From: Micromonospora inositola
GTDB lineage: Bacteria; Actinomycetota; Actinomycetes; Mycobacteriales; Micromonosporaceae
Assembly (NCBI RefSeq): GCF_900090285.1
Contig: NZ_LT607754.1
Span: 4,118,001-4,182,000 of the forward strand
DNA: 64,000 nt
Reading direction: 5' to 3'
Shown: piece after piece, positions 17,195 to 26,350 of the stretch
How positions within the stretch are numbered: the stretch's first letter is position 1
How the letters are laid out: the number at the start of each line of letters is the position of its first letter
Made by a program: the position numbers and the translations under genes
Notes under the pieces: generated by a model
The model's database searches: none
What the model saw: the letters and a program-made list of their open reading frames with translations, nothing else
What the model was told of the DNA's origin: nothing

Positions 17195-17500
17195 CGGGAC
17201 ACGCTCTACCGGTCCGGTGACAGCAGGCCCTCCCGCGAGCCACAGTCGACAGATCAGCGCAAAGGCATCGACTGAGCCGGTTGCGTTACGGGTCAGACCG
17301 TGGCCCGCGGGAGCACGGCTCCTACGATCTCAGAACCGCACCCTCACACTCACAGTTGCGTTATCGGATCGGCGCCAGGTCAAGTGAGCCAGCCAACCTC
17401 GACGTGCCGCCTCAGGCCGACCGCGCTGAAGATCCCGCCGCGCCGCAGTAGCACCCTCCAGGCGCTTGGGGCGTCGCCCGGAGCGCGTACCCTCGGCCGG

Positions 17501-18598
17501 GTGATCCGCAGGACCGCGCTTACCTCGCTGGCGGCGCTGGCGGCGGTCGCGGTCGGCGTCGGGCTGGCCGGATGCGCCGCCGGATCGACCGGCCCGGCAC
17601 CGGTCTGGCGCGGGGCCACGCCGGGTCCGACGCCGTCCGCCACCGGCACCGCGACGCCGGGGCCGAGGGCGCCGGTCGAGGTGCGGCTGGCCTTCGCCGG
17701 TGACGTCCACTTCACCGGCCGTACCCTGCGCCTGCTCGACGATCCGGAGACGGCCTTCGGGGCGATCGCGTCGACGCTGCGCGACGCCGACGTCACGCTG
17801 GTCAACCTGGAGACGGCGGTGACCGACCGGGGCACCCCGCAGCCGAAGACGTACCACTTCCGGGCTCCGAAGACCGCCTTCGCGGCGCTGCGCGCGGCCG
17901 GGGTCGACGCGGCGTCGATCGCCAACAACCACATCCTCGACTACGGCCAGCAGGGGCTCTCCGACACCCTCGACGCCGCGACGGAAGCCCAGTACCCGGT
18001 GTTCGGCGCGGGCCGCGACGCCGACGCGGCATATGCGCCCTGGTTTACCACCGTACGAGGGCTGCGGATCGCGGTGCTCGGCATGTCACAGGTGCATGAC
18101 CTGGCCGGGTCGTGGCGGGCGACGGACACCCGACCGGGGGTGGCAATGGCGTTCGATCCCGCCCGGGCCACCGCCGCGGTGCGTTCGGCGCGGGAGCAGG
18201 CCGACCTGGTCATCGTCTTCATGCACTGGGGCGTCGAGGGTGATTCGTGCCCGAGCGGGGAGATGAAGACGTTCGCCGGAAGGCTGTCCGCGGCTGGCGC
18301 CGACATCGTGGTCGGTACGCACGCGCACACGCTGCTGGCCGACGGCTGGCTGGGCCAGACCTACGTGCACTACGGACTGGGCAACTTCCTCTGGTACGGC
18401 AATTCGCACAGCGCGGACTCCGGCGTGCTGAACCTGGTCGTACGCGACCGGACAGTGGTGGACAGCCAGTTCGTCCCGGCGACGGTGTCCGGCAGCGGCC
18501 AGCCGGTGCCGGCCACCGGGGTTGGTAAGCAGCGCATCCTCGACAAGCTCGCCACCGCACAGCGGTGCACCGGCTTGGCGGCGAAGCACCCCGGATAG
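17501..18598 (+). CDS. CapA-family (PGA_cap) lipoprotein, metallophosphatase-like
   Basis: The GTG at 17501 gives a lipoprotein signal (VIRRTALTSLAALAA with lipobox LAGC), then a Thr/Pro-rich linker and a PGA_cap domain of the calcineurin-like fold. Metal-site motifs visible are LAFAGDVHFTGR, VNLETAVTD, SIANNHILDYG, VFMHWGVEGD and GTHAHTL. CapA relatives take part in poly-gamma-glutamate or other envelope polymer export, but no capB/capC genes are nearby. Mature size is about 340 residues. It stands alone between IS110 and an integrase relic. Confidence 0.9.
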   Translation: MIRRTALTSLAALAAVAVGVGLAGCAAGSTGPAPVWRGATPGPTPSATGTATPGPRAPVEVRLAFAGDVHFTGRTLRLLDDPETAFGAIASTLRDADVTLVNLETAVTDRGTPQPKTYHFRAPKTAFAALRAAGVDAASIANNHILDYGQQGLSDTLDAATEAQYPVFGAGRDADAAYAPWFTTVRGLRIAVLGMSQVHDLAGSWRATDTRPGVAMAFDPARATAAVRSAREQADLVIVFMHWGVEGDSCPSGEMKTFAGRLSAAGADIVVGTHAHTLLADGWLGQTYVHYGLGNFLWYGNSHSADSGVLNLVVRDRTVVDSQFVPATVSGSGQPVPATGVGKQRILDKLATAQRCTGLAAKHPG

Positions 18599-18629
18599 CG
18601 CGGCCGACGGCGCCCCGGCCGCCCCCACC

Positions 18630-19550
18630 ACATCGAAGACCTCATCGACAAGATCAAAAAACGCAACGCCGACATCGCTACCGCGAAAGTCAGCCCCGAC
18701 CCCGCCCACCCGCGCCAGCGTGAGAGGAGTGCGACCCACCGGGCCTGCCACCATCGCGCGTATCCGCGCGACCCTGCGCAAGGCGTTCAACGACGCCCTC
18801 GCCCCAAAGTGGTCAGCGGCATCCCGAACCCTGCCACCCTGGTCAAGACCTCCAATGCTCGGGCCAAGCCGATCGTGTGGGAACCGGAACGGGTCGAGAG
18901 GTGGAGGGCCACGGGTGACGTCCCCGGTCCGGTCATGGTCTGGACCGACGACCTCCTCGTCCAGTTCCTCGACTACGCCGCCGACCACGCCCCCGACCTG
19001 CACCCCCTACTGCATTTCATGGCCTACCGCGGACCCCGCCGCGGTGCGGCCTCCTCGACGCCGAAGTCCGCCTCGGCAAGGCCGAGGTCAGCATCGTCAA
19101 CCAGATCGCCACCCGCGGCTACGAAACCCGGCAGGAGCGGCCCAAGAGCGACGCCGGCAACCGCGATGTCGACCCCGACCCCGACCCCGTCGCCGTGCTC
19201 ACCGCCTACAAGGCCCGCCGCGCCGCCTGGCGCCTCGCCGCTGGCACAGACTGGCCAGACACCAGACTGTTCTTCGTCCGCCCCGACGGCGAACCCTGGC
19301 ACCCCAACGCCGTCACCCAACGCTTCCGCCGCCTCGTCAAACGAGCCGGGCTGCCACCCATCCGCCTGCACGACCTGCGCCACGGCGCCGCCACCCTCGC
19401 CCCCGACGCTGGCGTCGACATCAAAGTCGTCTCCGACCAACTCGGCCACTCCACCACGACACTTACCAGAGCGTCGTCAAGCGGCTGCACCATGAAGCCG
19501 CAACCGCCGTCGCCGGAAGGATCAAGAACAAGCGGCGCCGTACCGCTTGA
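18630..19550 (+). pseudogene. phage-type tyrosine integrase, multiply frameshifted
   Basis: Pieces of one integrase are scattered over three frames in order: HIEDLIDKIKKRNADI; GPATIARIRATLRKAFNDA; VKTSNARAKPIVWEPERVE; DAEVRLGKAEVSIVNQIATR; FFVRPDGEPWHPNAVTQRFR; the catalytic HDLRHGAATLA; SDQLGHS; and DTYQSVVKRLHHEAA with the likely Tyr nucleophile. The first catalytic Arg region is degraded to YRGPRRGA. At least three frameshifts are needed to join them, and the N-terminal arm-binding domain is missing. It is a prophage or integrative-element relic. Confidence 0.85.
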
Positions 19551-19713
19551 GCAACCCGACCTGGGTGATTGGTGATGGGTTGAAATATCGGCTCAGGGGG
19601 TCTGCGGTACTTTCTTCACCAACGCCGATCGGTGAACAGGTGGAGTTCCTGCCGCGTTGCCGGACGTCTTACATGAGGCGACGGCCGGTATCCACATTGG
19701 AGGGCATGATTCG

Positions 19714-20439
19714 ATGAGTTCCTACACCATCACCATCGCCGCTGACGATCCCAGTCGAGCGACCACAACCTTGAAGGTCGAGGTGAACGACACCACCCCG
19801 CGCATCACCGAACTGGTGGTTCGCGCCGGGCAGGGGGACGGGCTGACCGCGGGCCAGATCCCCGCGGTCGACCTGGACCTGCTCTTGAGGGCGATCGCGC
19901 CCGCCGCCGGTGGGCAGCAGGCGATAGCCACGCCGCCAATTGCCGTATCCGACGAGGCGCCCGCGGCCGGCGCCGTGCCCATCGGCGACGGTGAGCCCGC
20001 CGCCGAGCCGACGGCGGTCCAGCCCACCGCCCCTACCACGGGTGCGGATGAGCTGGCTACGAGTAACGCTGAAGGCGCTGGTGCGGTTGACGTCGTGGTG
20101 CCCAAGCAGGCGTCACCGGCGACCAAGGCAAGCAAAGCGAAGACGGCCACCCAGGCGTCAGGCGCCGGCGCGACCCACAGCCGAGCGGGCAAGCCGAAGA
20201 CCGCAACGGGCGCCAAGGCCACGACTACGGCGGCGAAGGCCACGAAGCGGATCGGCAAAGGCGGATTATCCGGAGGCGAGGGACGGGTGTACCGGCGCTC
20301 ACCGGCCGATCTCGAAGCGGTCTACCAGCAGGCCGGCAATGTGACGGCTGTCGCCGACCATTATGACGTGCCCCGGCACACCGCCCAGGGGTGGATCCGC
20401 ACGCTGCGCCGCCGGCAAGCCGGGCCAATTTCTGAGTAG
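19714..20439 (+). CDS. Lys/Ala-rich protein with C-terminal helix-turn-helix
   Basis: The ATG at 19714 (MSSYTITIAADD) follows GGAGGG. The 241-residue protein has three parts. Residues 1-75 form a beta-like domain. A long low-complexity Ala/Pro then Lys/Ala/Thr linker (residues 75-195, e.g. KASKAKTATQASGAG) resembles the tails of nucleoid proteins. The C-terminal segment resembles a Psq/transposase-type helix-turn-helix (SPADLEAVYQQAGNVTAVAD, HYDVPRHTAQGWIRTLRRR). DNA binding is inferred. No named family is recognised. It lies just downstream of the integrase relic and may be cargo of that element. Confidence 0.65.
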   Translation: MSSYTITIAADDPSRATTTLKVEVNDTTPRITELVVRAGQGDGLTAGQIPAVDLDLLLRAIAPAAGGQQAIATPPIAVSDEAPAAGAVPIGDGEPAAEPTAVQPTAPTTGADELATSNAEGAGAVDVVVPKQASPATKASKAKTATQASGAGATHSRAGKPKTATGAKATTTAAKATKRIGKGGLSGGEGRVYRRSPADLEAVYQQAGNVTAVADHYDVPRHTAQGWIRTLRRRQAGPISE

Positions 20440-20651
20440 CGAAACGGGTACCGGGTCGGAACGGGCCAACAGGGGTGTCGCTTCAAGGCACGGGATAGGA
20501 CCTGACGGTGGGGGCTATCGACATGCTGCGACAAGCTGTCAGTATGTCGTCTCCGTCGCGGGCGGCCGGTACTGGTAGACCTTGTGCCTCGCTCTCCAGT
20601 CCGCGGCGTGCCCGATTCGGCGGGCCATTGGCCTCTCCTTCACGGGCTTGG

Positions 20652-21075
20652 TCAGTCACCCTCGAAGCCGCGGAACGTGCCGGACTCGTCGGCGGCGTCG
20701 GCGAAGTCGGCGAAGTCCATGTTCGCGATGGACATGTTGGCGGAGACTTCGGCGTACCAGCGGGGTGGCACCCGGAAGGTGCGGCCGGGCTCGTCGTAGA
20801 GGTCGACGGCGAGCAGCGGGTGTTCGTCGTCGGCCATGGTGGTCGAGTCGGCGAGGAACAGGTAGGTCAGCTTGTCGTCATCGTCCGCGTCGGCATCGGC
20901 TTGGACCAGGGCATGGATGCCTACCGCGGGTACTGAGGTCGCTGACGAAGGTCGCGTTGGGGTAAGGGTCTCCGGCGATGGGGACGGCTTTCAGTGCGTC
21001 CCACGCCGCGTTATCGGTGAAATCGGTACGCAGGACCAGCGACGTGAGGTCTTCGGGTTGGGGCAGAGGGGTCAC
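20652..21075 (-). pseudogene. DUF6924-type protein, single frameshift
   Basis: GTG at 21075 begins VTPLPQPEDLTSLVLRTDF, then AWDALKAVPIAGDPYPNATF. Near 20930-20945 the frame shifts, and the protein continues GIHALVQADADADDDDKLTY, LFLADSTTM, LAVDLYDEPGRTFRVPPRW and ends FADAADESGTFRGFEGD. Joined length is about 140 residues, normal for this small hypothetical family of actinomycetes. Its function is unknown. It may be a recent pseudogene or a base-call error. Confidence 0.65.
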
Positions 21076-21373
21076 GAGTGCGTGTGGCCGTGGCCAGCAG
21101 CCGGGCGGCGGCCTCGCCGACCAGCTCAGCTTCGCCGTCAAGACCTTGGCGCACCACGGCCGCCGGTCCCCAGGCTGTGGACAACTCGCGTGCCGTGGAT
21201 AACGCCCTGATCATGCTCAGACGGGGACGGGCCAGGGACTCGACAGCTGCGTTATTAGGAAACGATGGTTATCTGAAGGACACCCTTCTCGCACATACCC
21301 CTGGGGAGTAAATGCGAGAGGGATCGGTGAGTGACAACGACTGATGCGGTCTTCAGGTGCAAGGCCACGGCGG

Positions 21374-24085
21374 TCACAGGTCGAGCGGGAGAGCGGTGAG
21401 CTCGGCGCGGGAGCTGACGCCCAGTTTGGAGTAGCAGTTTCTCAAGTGAAAGTCGACGGTGCGTGGACTGACGAACAGCTGCGCGGCCACGTTCCGGTTC
21501 GACAGGCCCTGCCGGACCAGGGCGGCGACCTGCCGTTCCTGCGGGGTCAGCTCGTTTGCGGTGGTGACATCGCGGCGGCGGGCGGTTTCCCCGGAGGCGC
21601 GGAGCTCCTGCTCGGCCCGCTCTGCCCACGGGGCGGCGCCGAGGTCCTCGAACAGCGCCAGCGCGGTGCGCAGGTGCTCGCGGGCGTCGACCCGGCGGCG
21701 GGCGCGGCGCAGGTGTTCGCCGAAGGCCAGGTGGGTGCGGGCCCGGTCGGGCAGCCGCGGCGAGTCGGCGTGCGCGGCGAGTGCCCGCTGGAAGTGGGTC
21801 TCGGCGCCGTCGCCGGCGAGCAGGGCGCGGCCGTGCTCGACGACAGCGATCGCGGCCGGCAGGCCGGTGCCCGCGGCGAAATGGTCCAGCTCGGCCAGCC
21901 AGGTGCGGGCGAGGTCGGGGCGGTCGCCGCGGACGGCGGCGTCGAACAGGTCGAGGGCGACTAGGCGGCGCCACGCCGGCCCTTCGATCTGCTCGAGGTG
22001 GTGCAGCGCGGTCGCTGGCTGCGCGGCCGCGCGCAGTCCGCGGGCCCAGTGCGTCAGGTCGGCGACGAGGCCGTCGGTGATGCCGATCGGGTGTTTGTCC
22101 CGGATCTCGGTGACCCTATCCAGGTGGCAGTCGGCGGCGTCGTCTCCGCGCAGCGCCGCGACCAGGGCGAGTTGCGCGGTGGGCAGCGCGGTCAGCCCCG
22201 GGTGGCCGGTGTCGGCGGTCAGCGGCAGCGCTTCGGCGGCGGCACTGGCGGCCTTCGACCAGGCGCCGGTCGCGATCTGGAAGTGGACACCGCGGGTGAG
22301 GGCGTGCTCAACCATGTTCAGCGCGCCGGCGCGGCGGGCGGCGGTCAGCTGCTGTTCGTGCAGCCGCAGCCCGCGCTCGTCGTCGTCTATCAGCATCGCG
22401 GCGATGCCCAGGTTGGGCTGCAGCACGTGGTCGTCGACCGGGTCGGCGTCGGTGAAGAGGAACGCGCACCCGAAGGATTCCGCGGCGGCCGCCAGTTCGC
22501 TGCGGGCGACGGCGCCGAACCCTTGCAGCAGGGCCCAGGCGGCCTGCACCCGGGGCGGCGCGTCCGGCGCCAGCTCGGCCACCAGCGCGGTCGGGTTCAC
22601 CGGGCGAGGGGATCGGGCGCCGAACGCCGCCAGCGACGCGGCGAGCATCGCCAGCTGGGCCGTCAGCGCCGCGTCCACGGCCGCGGCGACCTCGGCGGCC
22701 TGCAGGATGAGGTCGTAGCCGTCGTTCAGTGAGCGGGTGTTCCATTCGATCTGTCCCTGCAGCGCGAGCAGCTGCGCCCGCAGCAGCGGATGGGTCACGT
22801 CTGCCGCGGCAGCCTGGGCGAGTGCCGAGGCGCGCGACGGGTGCGCGCCCAGCCAGGCCGAGGATGCGGCCAGGTACAGCCGCCGGCCGCGGGCCTCACC
22901 GCCGGCGGTGAGCTCGGCGGCGCGGGCCCACGCGGCGGCCGCCGCCTCGTGGCCACCGCGGGCCGCGGCGCGCTCGGCGACCCCGTCGAGGGCGGCGACG
23001 ACGTCCTCGTCGGGCCGGTCAGCGGCGGCGGCCATGTGCCAGGCCCGCCGCTCGGGGTCGCCGGTCAGCACGTCGGCGAGCACACGGTGCGTGGCGCGGC
23101 GCTGCGCACTGGTGGCCGCCCGGTAGACCGCCGAGCGCACCAGCGGGTGGTAGAGGGCGACCACATCGCCGTCCACGCGCAGCAACCCGGACCGCTCCAC
23201 CGCATCCAGGGCGGTTTCAGCGGCGTCGAGGCGCTCGGCGGCGTCGCGGACCACGGTCAGGCGGGCGGTGTCGTCGGTCGCGGCGACCAGCAGGAACCGC
23301 TGCGCGGGCTCGTCGAGGCGGCGATAGCGGTCGAGAAAAGCTCGCTCGACGCCGCCGGTCAGCGGCAGCGGGGTGGGCAGCGACGCCCGGCCGGCCAGCT
23401 GGTCGGCGGTGAGCACCCCGGCCAGCTCGGCCAGCGCGAGCGGGTTGCCGCCGGTGCCTGCGACCAGCTGGTCGCATACCGCCGGGTCGATGTCGATCCC
23501 GGCGCGGGCGGACAGCAGCGCGTCGGCGTCGGCGCCGGTCACCCCGCCGAGCACGACGGTGGGCAGGTCCCCGGCGTCGAAGCGGCGGGCGTCGCCGTCG
23601 CGGGCGGCACACAGCAGCGCCACGCGCTCGGCCTGCAGCCGGCGGGCGGCGAACAGCAGCGCCGCAGCCGATGCGTCGTCGAGCCAGTGCGCGTCGTCGA
23701 CGACGACCAGCACCGGCGCCTGTTCGGCGGCGTCGGCGAGCAGGCTCAGCGTGCCGAGGAACGCCAGGAAGCGGTCGCCCTCGCCCTCGGCCTCTCCCAT
23801 CGCCGCGCGCAGCGCCGCGGCCTGCGGCGCCGGCAGGGCGTCGATGCGGGTGCGCAGCGGCCACAGCAGCCGTTGCAGCGCGGCGAAGGCCAGCGGCGAT
23901 TCGGACTCCACGCCCGAGGTGCGTAGCACCCGCAGGTCCGACGCGGCTGCCAGCGCGTCGGCCAGCAGCGTCGACTTGCCGACCCCGGCGACGCCGCGCA
24001 CCACCAGCGCGCCGCCGCTGCCGGTGCGGGCGGCGTCGAGCAGGGCGGCGATCGCCGCGCGTTCGGGTTCCCGTCCGGCCAACAT
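21374..24085 (-). CDS. LAL-type (large ATP-binding LuxR) transcriptional regulator
   Basis: The start at 24085 (MLAGREPERAAIAALLD) is preferred over an ATG ten codons upstream, because family members begin this way. The protein is 903 residues. An AAA/STAND ATPase domain has Walker A GVAGVGKSTLL (about residue 35) and Walker B VLVVVDDAHWLDD. A long TPR-like helical region (residues 350-830) follows, and the C-terminus is a LuxR helix-turn-helix (LTPQERQVAALVRQGLSNRN, RTVDFHLRNCYSKLGV). LAL proteins activate sugar or secondary-metabolite genes. No biosynthetic cluster is adjacent, so its target is unknown. Confidence 0.93.
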   Translation of the reverse strand: MLAGREPERAAIAALLDAARTGSGGALVVRGVAGVGKSTLLADALAAASDLRVLRTSGVESESPLAFAALQRLLWPLRTRIDALPAPQAAALRAAMGEAEGEGDRFLAFLGTLSLLADAAEQAPVLVVVDDAHWLDDASAAALLFAARRLQAERVALLCAARDGDARRFDAGDLPTVVLGGVTGADADALLSARAGIDIDPAVCDQLVAGTGGNPLALAELAGVLTADQLAGRASLPTPLPLTGGVERAFLDRYRRLDEPAQRFLLVAATDDTARLTVVRDAAERLDAAETALDAVERSGLLRVDGDVVALYHPLVRSAVYRAATSAQRRATHRVLADVLTGDPERRAWHMAAAADRPDEDVVAALDGVAERAAARGGHEAAAAAWARAAELTAGGEARGRRLYLAASSAWLGAHPSRASALAQAAAADVTHPLLRAQLLALQGQIEWNTRSLNDGYDLILQAAEVAAAVDAALTAQLAMLAASLAAFGARSPRPVNPTALVAELAPDAPPRVQAAWALLQGFGAVARSELAAAAESFGCAFLFTDADPVDDHVLQPNLGIAAMLIDDDERGLRLHEQQLTAARRAGALNMVEHALTRGVHFQIATGAWSKAASAAAEALPLTADTGHPGLTALPTAQLALVAALRGDDAADCHLDRVTEIRDKHPIGITDGLVADLTHWARGLRAAAQPATALHHLEQIEGPAWRRLVALDLFDAAVRGDRPDLARTWLAELDHFAAGTGLPAAIAVVEHGRALLAGDGAETHFQRALAAHADSPRLPDRARTHLAFGEHLRRARRRVDAREHLRTALALFEDLGAAPWAERAEQELRASGETARRRDVTTANELTPQERQVAALVRQGLSNRNVAAQLFVSPRTVDFHLRNCYSKLGVSSRAELTALPLDL

Positions 24086-24308
24086 GAGTCCGACGGTACC
24101 GAGCGCGCCGGGCAAGTCCCGGATCAGGACCCGGCGAAATCACCGGCGTGAGTGATCATGCCGGCGGCGAACGTGGCAGCCGACCACCACCCCCGCTTCC
24201 GAGCAGGAGCCATCGGCCGACCGCCGCCGAGCCGGCGGCCCCCGCCCACGGGCACCAGTCGCCGCATGCGCCGGCGGCGCACAGCTCGGTTGCTACGGCG
24301 CCCGCACC

Positions 24309-24443
24309 GTGATCCTCGGCGGCCTGGTCGCCATGGCCGTACGCGTCCTTGCCGCCCTGTTCGTCCTCACCGCGCTCGCCGTGCACGGTGGCAAGCCCAG
24401 TGCCGCCGTCACCGGCCACGGGCACGGGGCGCACCGTCACTGA
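24309..24443 (+). CDS. small membrane peptide with His/Gly-rich end
   Basis: The GTG at 24309 gives 44 residues: one hydrophobic helix (AVRVLAALFVLTALAVHGG) and the tail TGHGHGAHRH. His-rich tails often bind metal, and the HMA-domain gene follows 110 bp later. A diverged homologue of its C-terminus is at 25832-25984, in front of the second HMA gene. The start could also be the ATG at 24333. Metal binding is inferred. Confidence 0.5.
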   Translation: MILGGLVAMAVRVLAALFVLTALAVHGGKPSAAVTGHGHGAHRH

Positions 24444-24553
24444 CCGGGCCGATCCCGGCGGAAAACCCGGCGATTTTCCCGGTGAGACGCACCCACCCCC
24501 GCGCCGACTCTTGTACCTGACCGCACCAGCATCAGCACCTCAAGGAGTTTCCC
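24444..24553 (+). repeat. conserved leader block, copy 1 (copy 2 at 25985-26090)
   Basis: These 110 bp and 25985-26090 are strongly alike (shared runs GACGCACCCACCCCCGCGCC and GACTCTT.TACCTGACCGCA) although most of each is non-coding. Both end in a Shine-Dalgarno and an HMA-domain start. Copy 1 contains the inverted repeat GGAAAA-CCCGGCGA-TTTTCC. The block may hold a shared metal-responsive promoter. Confidence 0.6.
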
Positions 24554-24775
24554 TTGCTGTCCAGCGCCTTCATCGGTTCGACCACCTTGGAGGTCGAGGG
24601 CATGACCCGCGCGCACTTCCAGCGCGCGGTCACCGAGCAGATCGCCGCCGTCGACAGCGTCGGCTCCGTCAACGTCGATCTGGCCGCCGGGACCGTCACC
24701 GTCACCGCCTCTCGCCCCGTGGACCGCGCCGACATCGCCGCAGTCGACGAGGCGGGCTACGTCCTCGCCCCGTGA
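24554..24775 (+). CDS. HMA-domain protein lacking both metal cysteines
   Basis: TTG start with AAGGAG upstream; 73 residues. It is a clear heavy-metal-associated domain by alignment to the gene at 26091: TTLEVEGM then VDSVGSVNVDLAAGTVTV. However, the MTCAHC motif reads MTRAHF. Each change is one base away from Cys (TGC to CGC at 24608-24610; TGC to TTC at 24617-24619). It cannot bind Cu(I) in the usual way. It is either decaying or has another role. Confidence 0.75.
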   Translation: MLSSAFIGSTTLEVEGMTRAHFQRAVTEQIAAVDSVGSVNVDLAAGTVTVTASRPVDRADIAAVDEAGYVLAP

Positions 24776-24810
24776 CACCGTTCATCCCTCACGCAACCTG
24801 GAGGCCTGCC

Positions 24811-25563
24811 GTGTCCAGCACATTTCCCGCCCTCAGCGCCACCCCCGCGCACACCGAACCCCTGGCGCGTCGCACGTCGCTGCGCCTGTCCGCCACGCTG
24901 CTGCTCGTGGGACAACTCCTGTACATCGTGGTCACCCAGTTCCACGCCGCTGGGGACGCTAATAACCACTCCGCCGTGTTCGCCGAGTACGCCGGCAGCG
25001 GGATCTGGACAGCCGTGCACCTCGGCCAGTTCGCGGGCATGGCGATCTTCCTCGCAGGGTTGCTCGCCCTGTTCTTCGCCCTGGACGTTCAGGCTAAAAC
25101 GGCGAGATGGGCGGGTCGATTCGGTGCCGCATCGGCGGTGGCGACGTTGGCGCTGTACGGCGTCCTCCAGGCGGTCGACGGGGTCGCCCTCAAGCAGGCT
25201 GTGAACGCGTGGGCGAGCGCCCCGGACGCCGAGAAGGCGGCGCGCTTCGCGAGCGCCGAGGCAATCCGCTGGCTTGAGTGGGGGGTGAGGAGCTACCAAA
25301 ACTTCGCCTTGGGCCTCGCCTTGCTCCTGTTCGCAGCCGCAGTCATGCGGACGGCATGGCTCCCGCGGCCGTTAGCCCACCTGATGGGGCTTTCCGGCCT
25401 CACCTACCTGGTGCAGGGCTGGGTGGTCGGCTCCGCAGGTTTCTCGCAAACGGAGACGATCGCAATCGTGCTGGCCTTCGTCCTGGACGTAGCGTGGATG
25501 ATCTGGCTGGTCGTGGTCGCCTGGCGGATTCAGGATTCGCAGGCCCCGTCGCCTGGCCGATGA
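24811..25563 (+). CDS. DUF4386-like polytopic membrane protein
   Basis: GTG at 24811 has CTGGAGG upstream; 250 residues. About six membrane helices are visible, beginning LSATLLLVGQLLYIVVTQFH, then a polar loop with an aromatic and acidic character, then FAGMAIFLAGLLALFFALDV and others. It ends RIQDSQAPSPGR. It resembles the membrane proteins beside the four kinase pairs in this window, but here no kinase is adjacent. It sits between the two HMA copies, so it may have been inserted into the duplicated locus. Function unknown. Confidence 0.78.
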   Translation: MSSTFPALSATPAHTEPLARRTSLRLSATLLLVGQLLYIVVTQFHAAGDANNHSAVFAEYAGSGIWTAVHLGQFAGMAIFLAGLLALFFALDVQAKTARWAGRFGAASAVATLALYGVLQAVDGVALKQAVNAWASAPDAEKAARFASAEAIRWLEWGVRSYQNFALGLALLLFAAAVMRTAWLPRPLAHLMGLSGLTYLVQGWVVGSAGFSQTETIAIVLAFVLDVAWMIWLVVVAWRIQDSQAPSPGR

Positions 25564-25831
25564 AGCCAGGGCCCGCGCGGCGCTGGTCACCTTCGACATC
25601 GCCGGCGACCGCGCCGACACGAAGGCGACGATCGGCCCATCCAGGACATGGCATCCGTGGGCTGAGCCCCCACCCAGCCTTCGACCAGCCGCGGACCGCG
25701 GTGGCCGCCCCAGCTGGGCGGCCACCGCGACGCCGGACCCCCCGGCTCAGCACCTGCGAACGCTCAGAACGACCATGCCCGAGGCAGCTCGGTTGCCTCG
25801 CCACCCCTTCCAAGAGAAGCGGAGCACGTCC

Positions 25832-25984
25832 ATGCCCATCGCTGCCCGACCCCCGCGCCCGGCCAACCCGACGAAGTCAGCGGACGAAGGCCAGCCGCCA
25901 CCCATCCTCACCCCGCTCGCCGTGCTCGGTGGCAAGCCCGGCACCGGCGCCAGCGGCCACGGTCCCGGCGGGCAGGGCCACTGA
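25832..25984 (+). pseudogene. degenerate copy of the small His/Gly membrane peptide
   Basis: The frame ends ILTPLAVLGGKPGTGASGHG then PGGQGH, matching the end of the peptide at 24309-24443 (LTALAVHGGKPSAAVTGHGH). The hydrophobic helix is replaced by a proline-rich stretch, so membrane insertion is lost. It supports a segmental duplication in this locus. Confidence 0.45.
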
Positions 25985-26090
25985 CCTGGCAGATCCCGGC
26001 GAAAACCCGGCGACTTCCCCGGTAAGACGCACCCACCCCCGCGCCGACTCTTCTACCTGACCGCACCACCAGCACCTCGAGGAGCTCCCC
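25985..26090 (+). repeat. conserved leader block, copy 2
   Basis: Pairs with 24444-24553 (see that entry). It ends GAGGAGCTCCCC immediately before the ATG of the intact HMA gene. The GGAAAA/TTTTCC inverted repeat of copy 1 is partly lost here (GCGAAAACCCGGCGACTTCC). Confidence 0.6.
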
Positions 26091-26324
26091 ATGCTCTCCG
26101 GCACGCCCCGCACCTTCATCGGCTCGACCACGTTCGAAGTCACCGGCATGACCTGCGCGCATTGCGTCCGCTCCGTCACCGAGGAGATCTCGAGTGTCGC
26201 CGGCGTCGAGTCCGTCACCGTCGACCTGGCCACCGGCAACGTCACCGCCACCGCCTCCCAGCCAGTCGACCGCGCCGACATCGCCGCCGCAGTCGACGAG
26301 GCCGGCTACGCCCTCGTCCCGTAA
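26091..26324 (+). CDS. HMA-domain copper chaperone (CopZ-like)
   Basis: 77 residues, one complete HMA domain: TTFEVTGMTCAHCVRSVTEE, then VTVDLATGNVTATASQPVDR and a C-terminal AAVDEAGYALVP. The MTCAHC pair binds Cu(I) in CopZ/Atx1 proteins, which hand copper to a P-type ATPase. The only ATPase trace here is the stump at 27521, so the chaperone may serve a pump elsewhere. A good Shine-Dalgarno (GAGGAG) precedes the ATG. Confidence 0.9.
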   Translation: MLSGTPRTFIGSTTFEVTGMTCAHCVRSVTEEISSVAGVESVTVDLATGNVTATASQPVDRADIAAAVDEAGYALVP

Positions 26325-26350
26325 CCCACGCCCATCCCTGGAGACACGCC

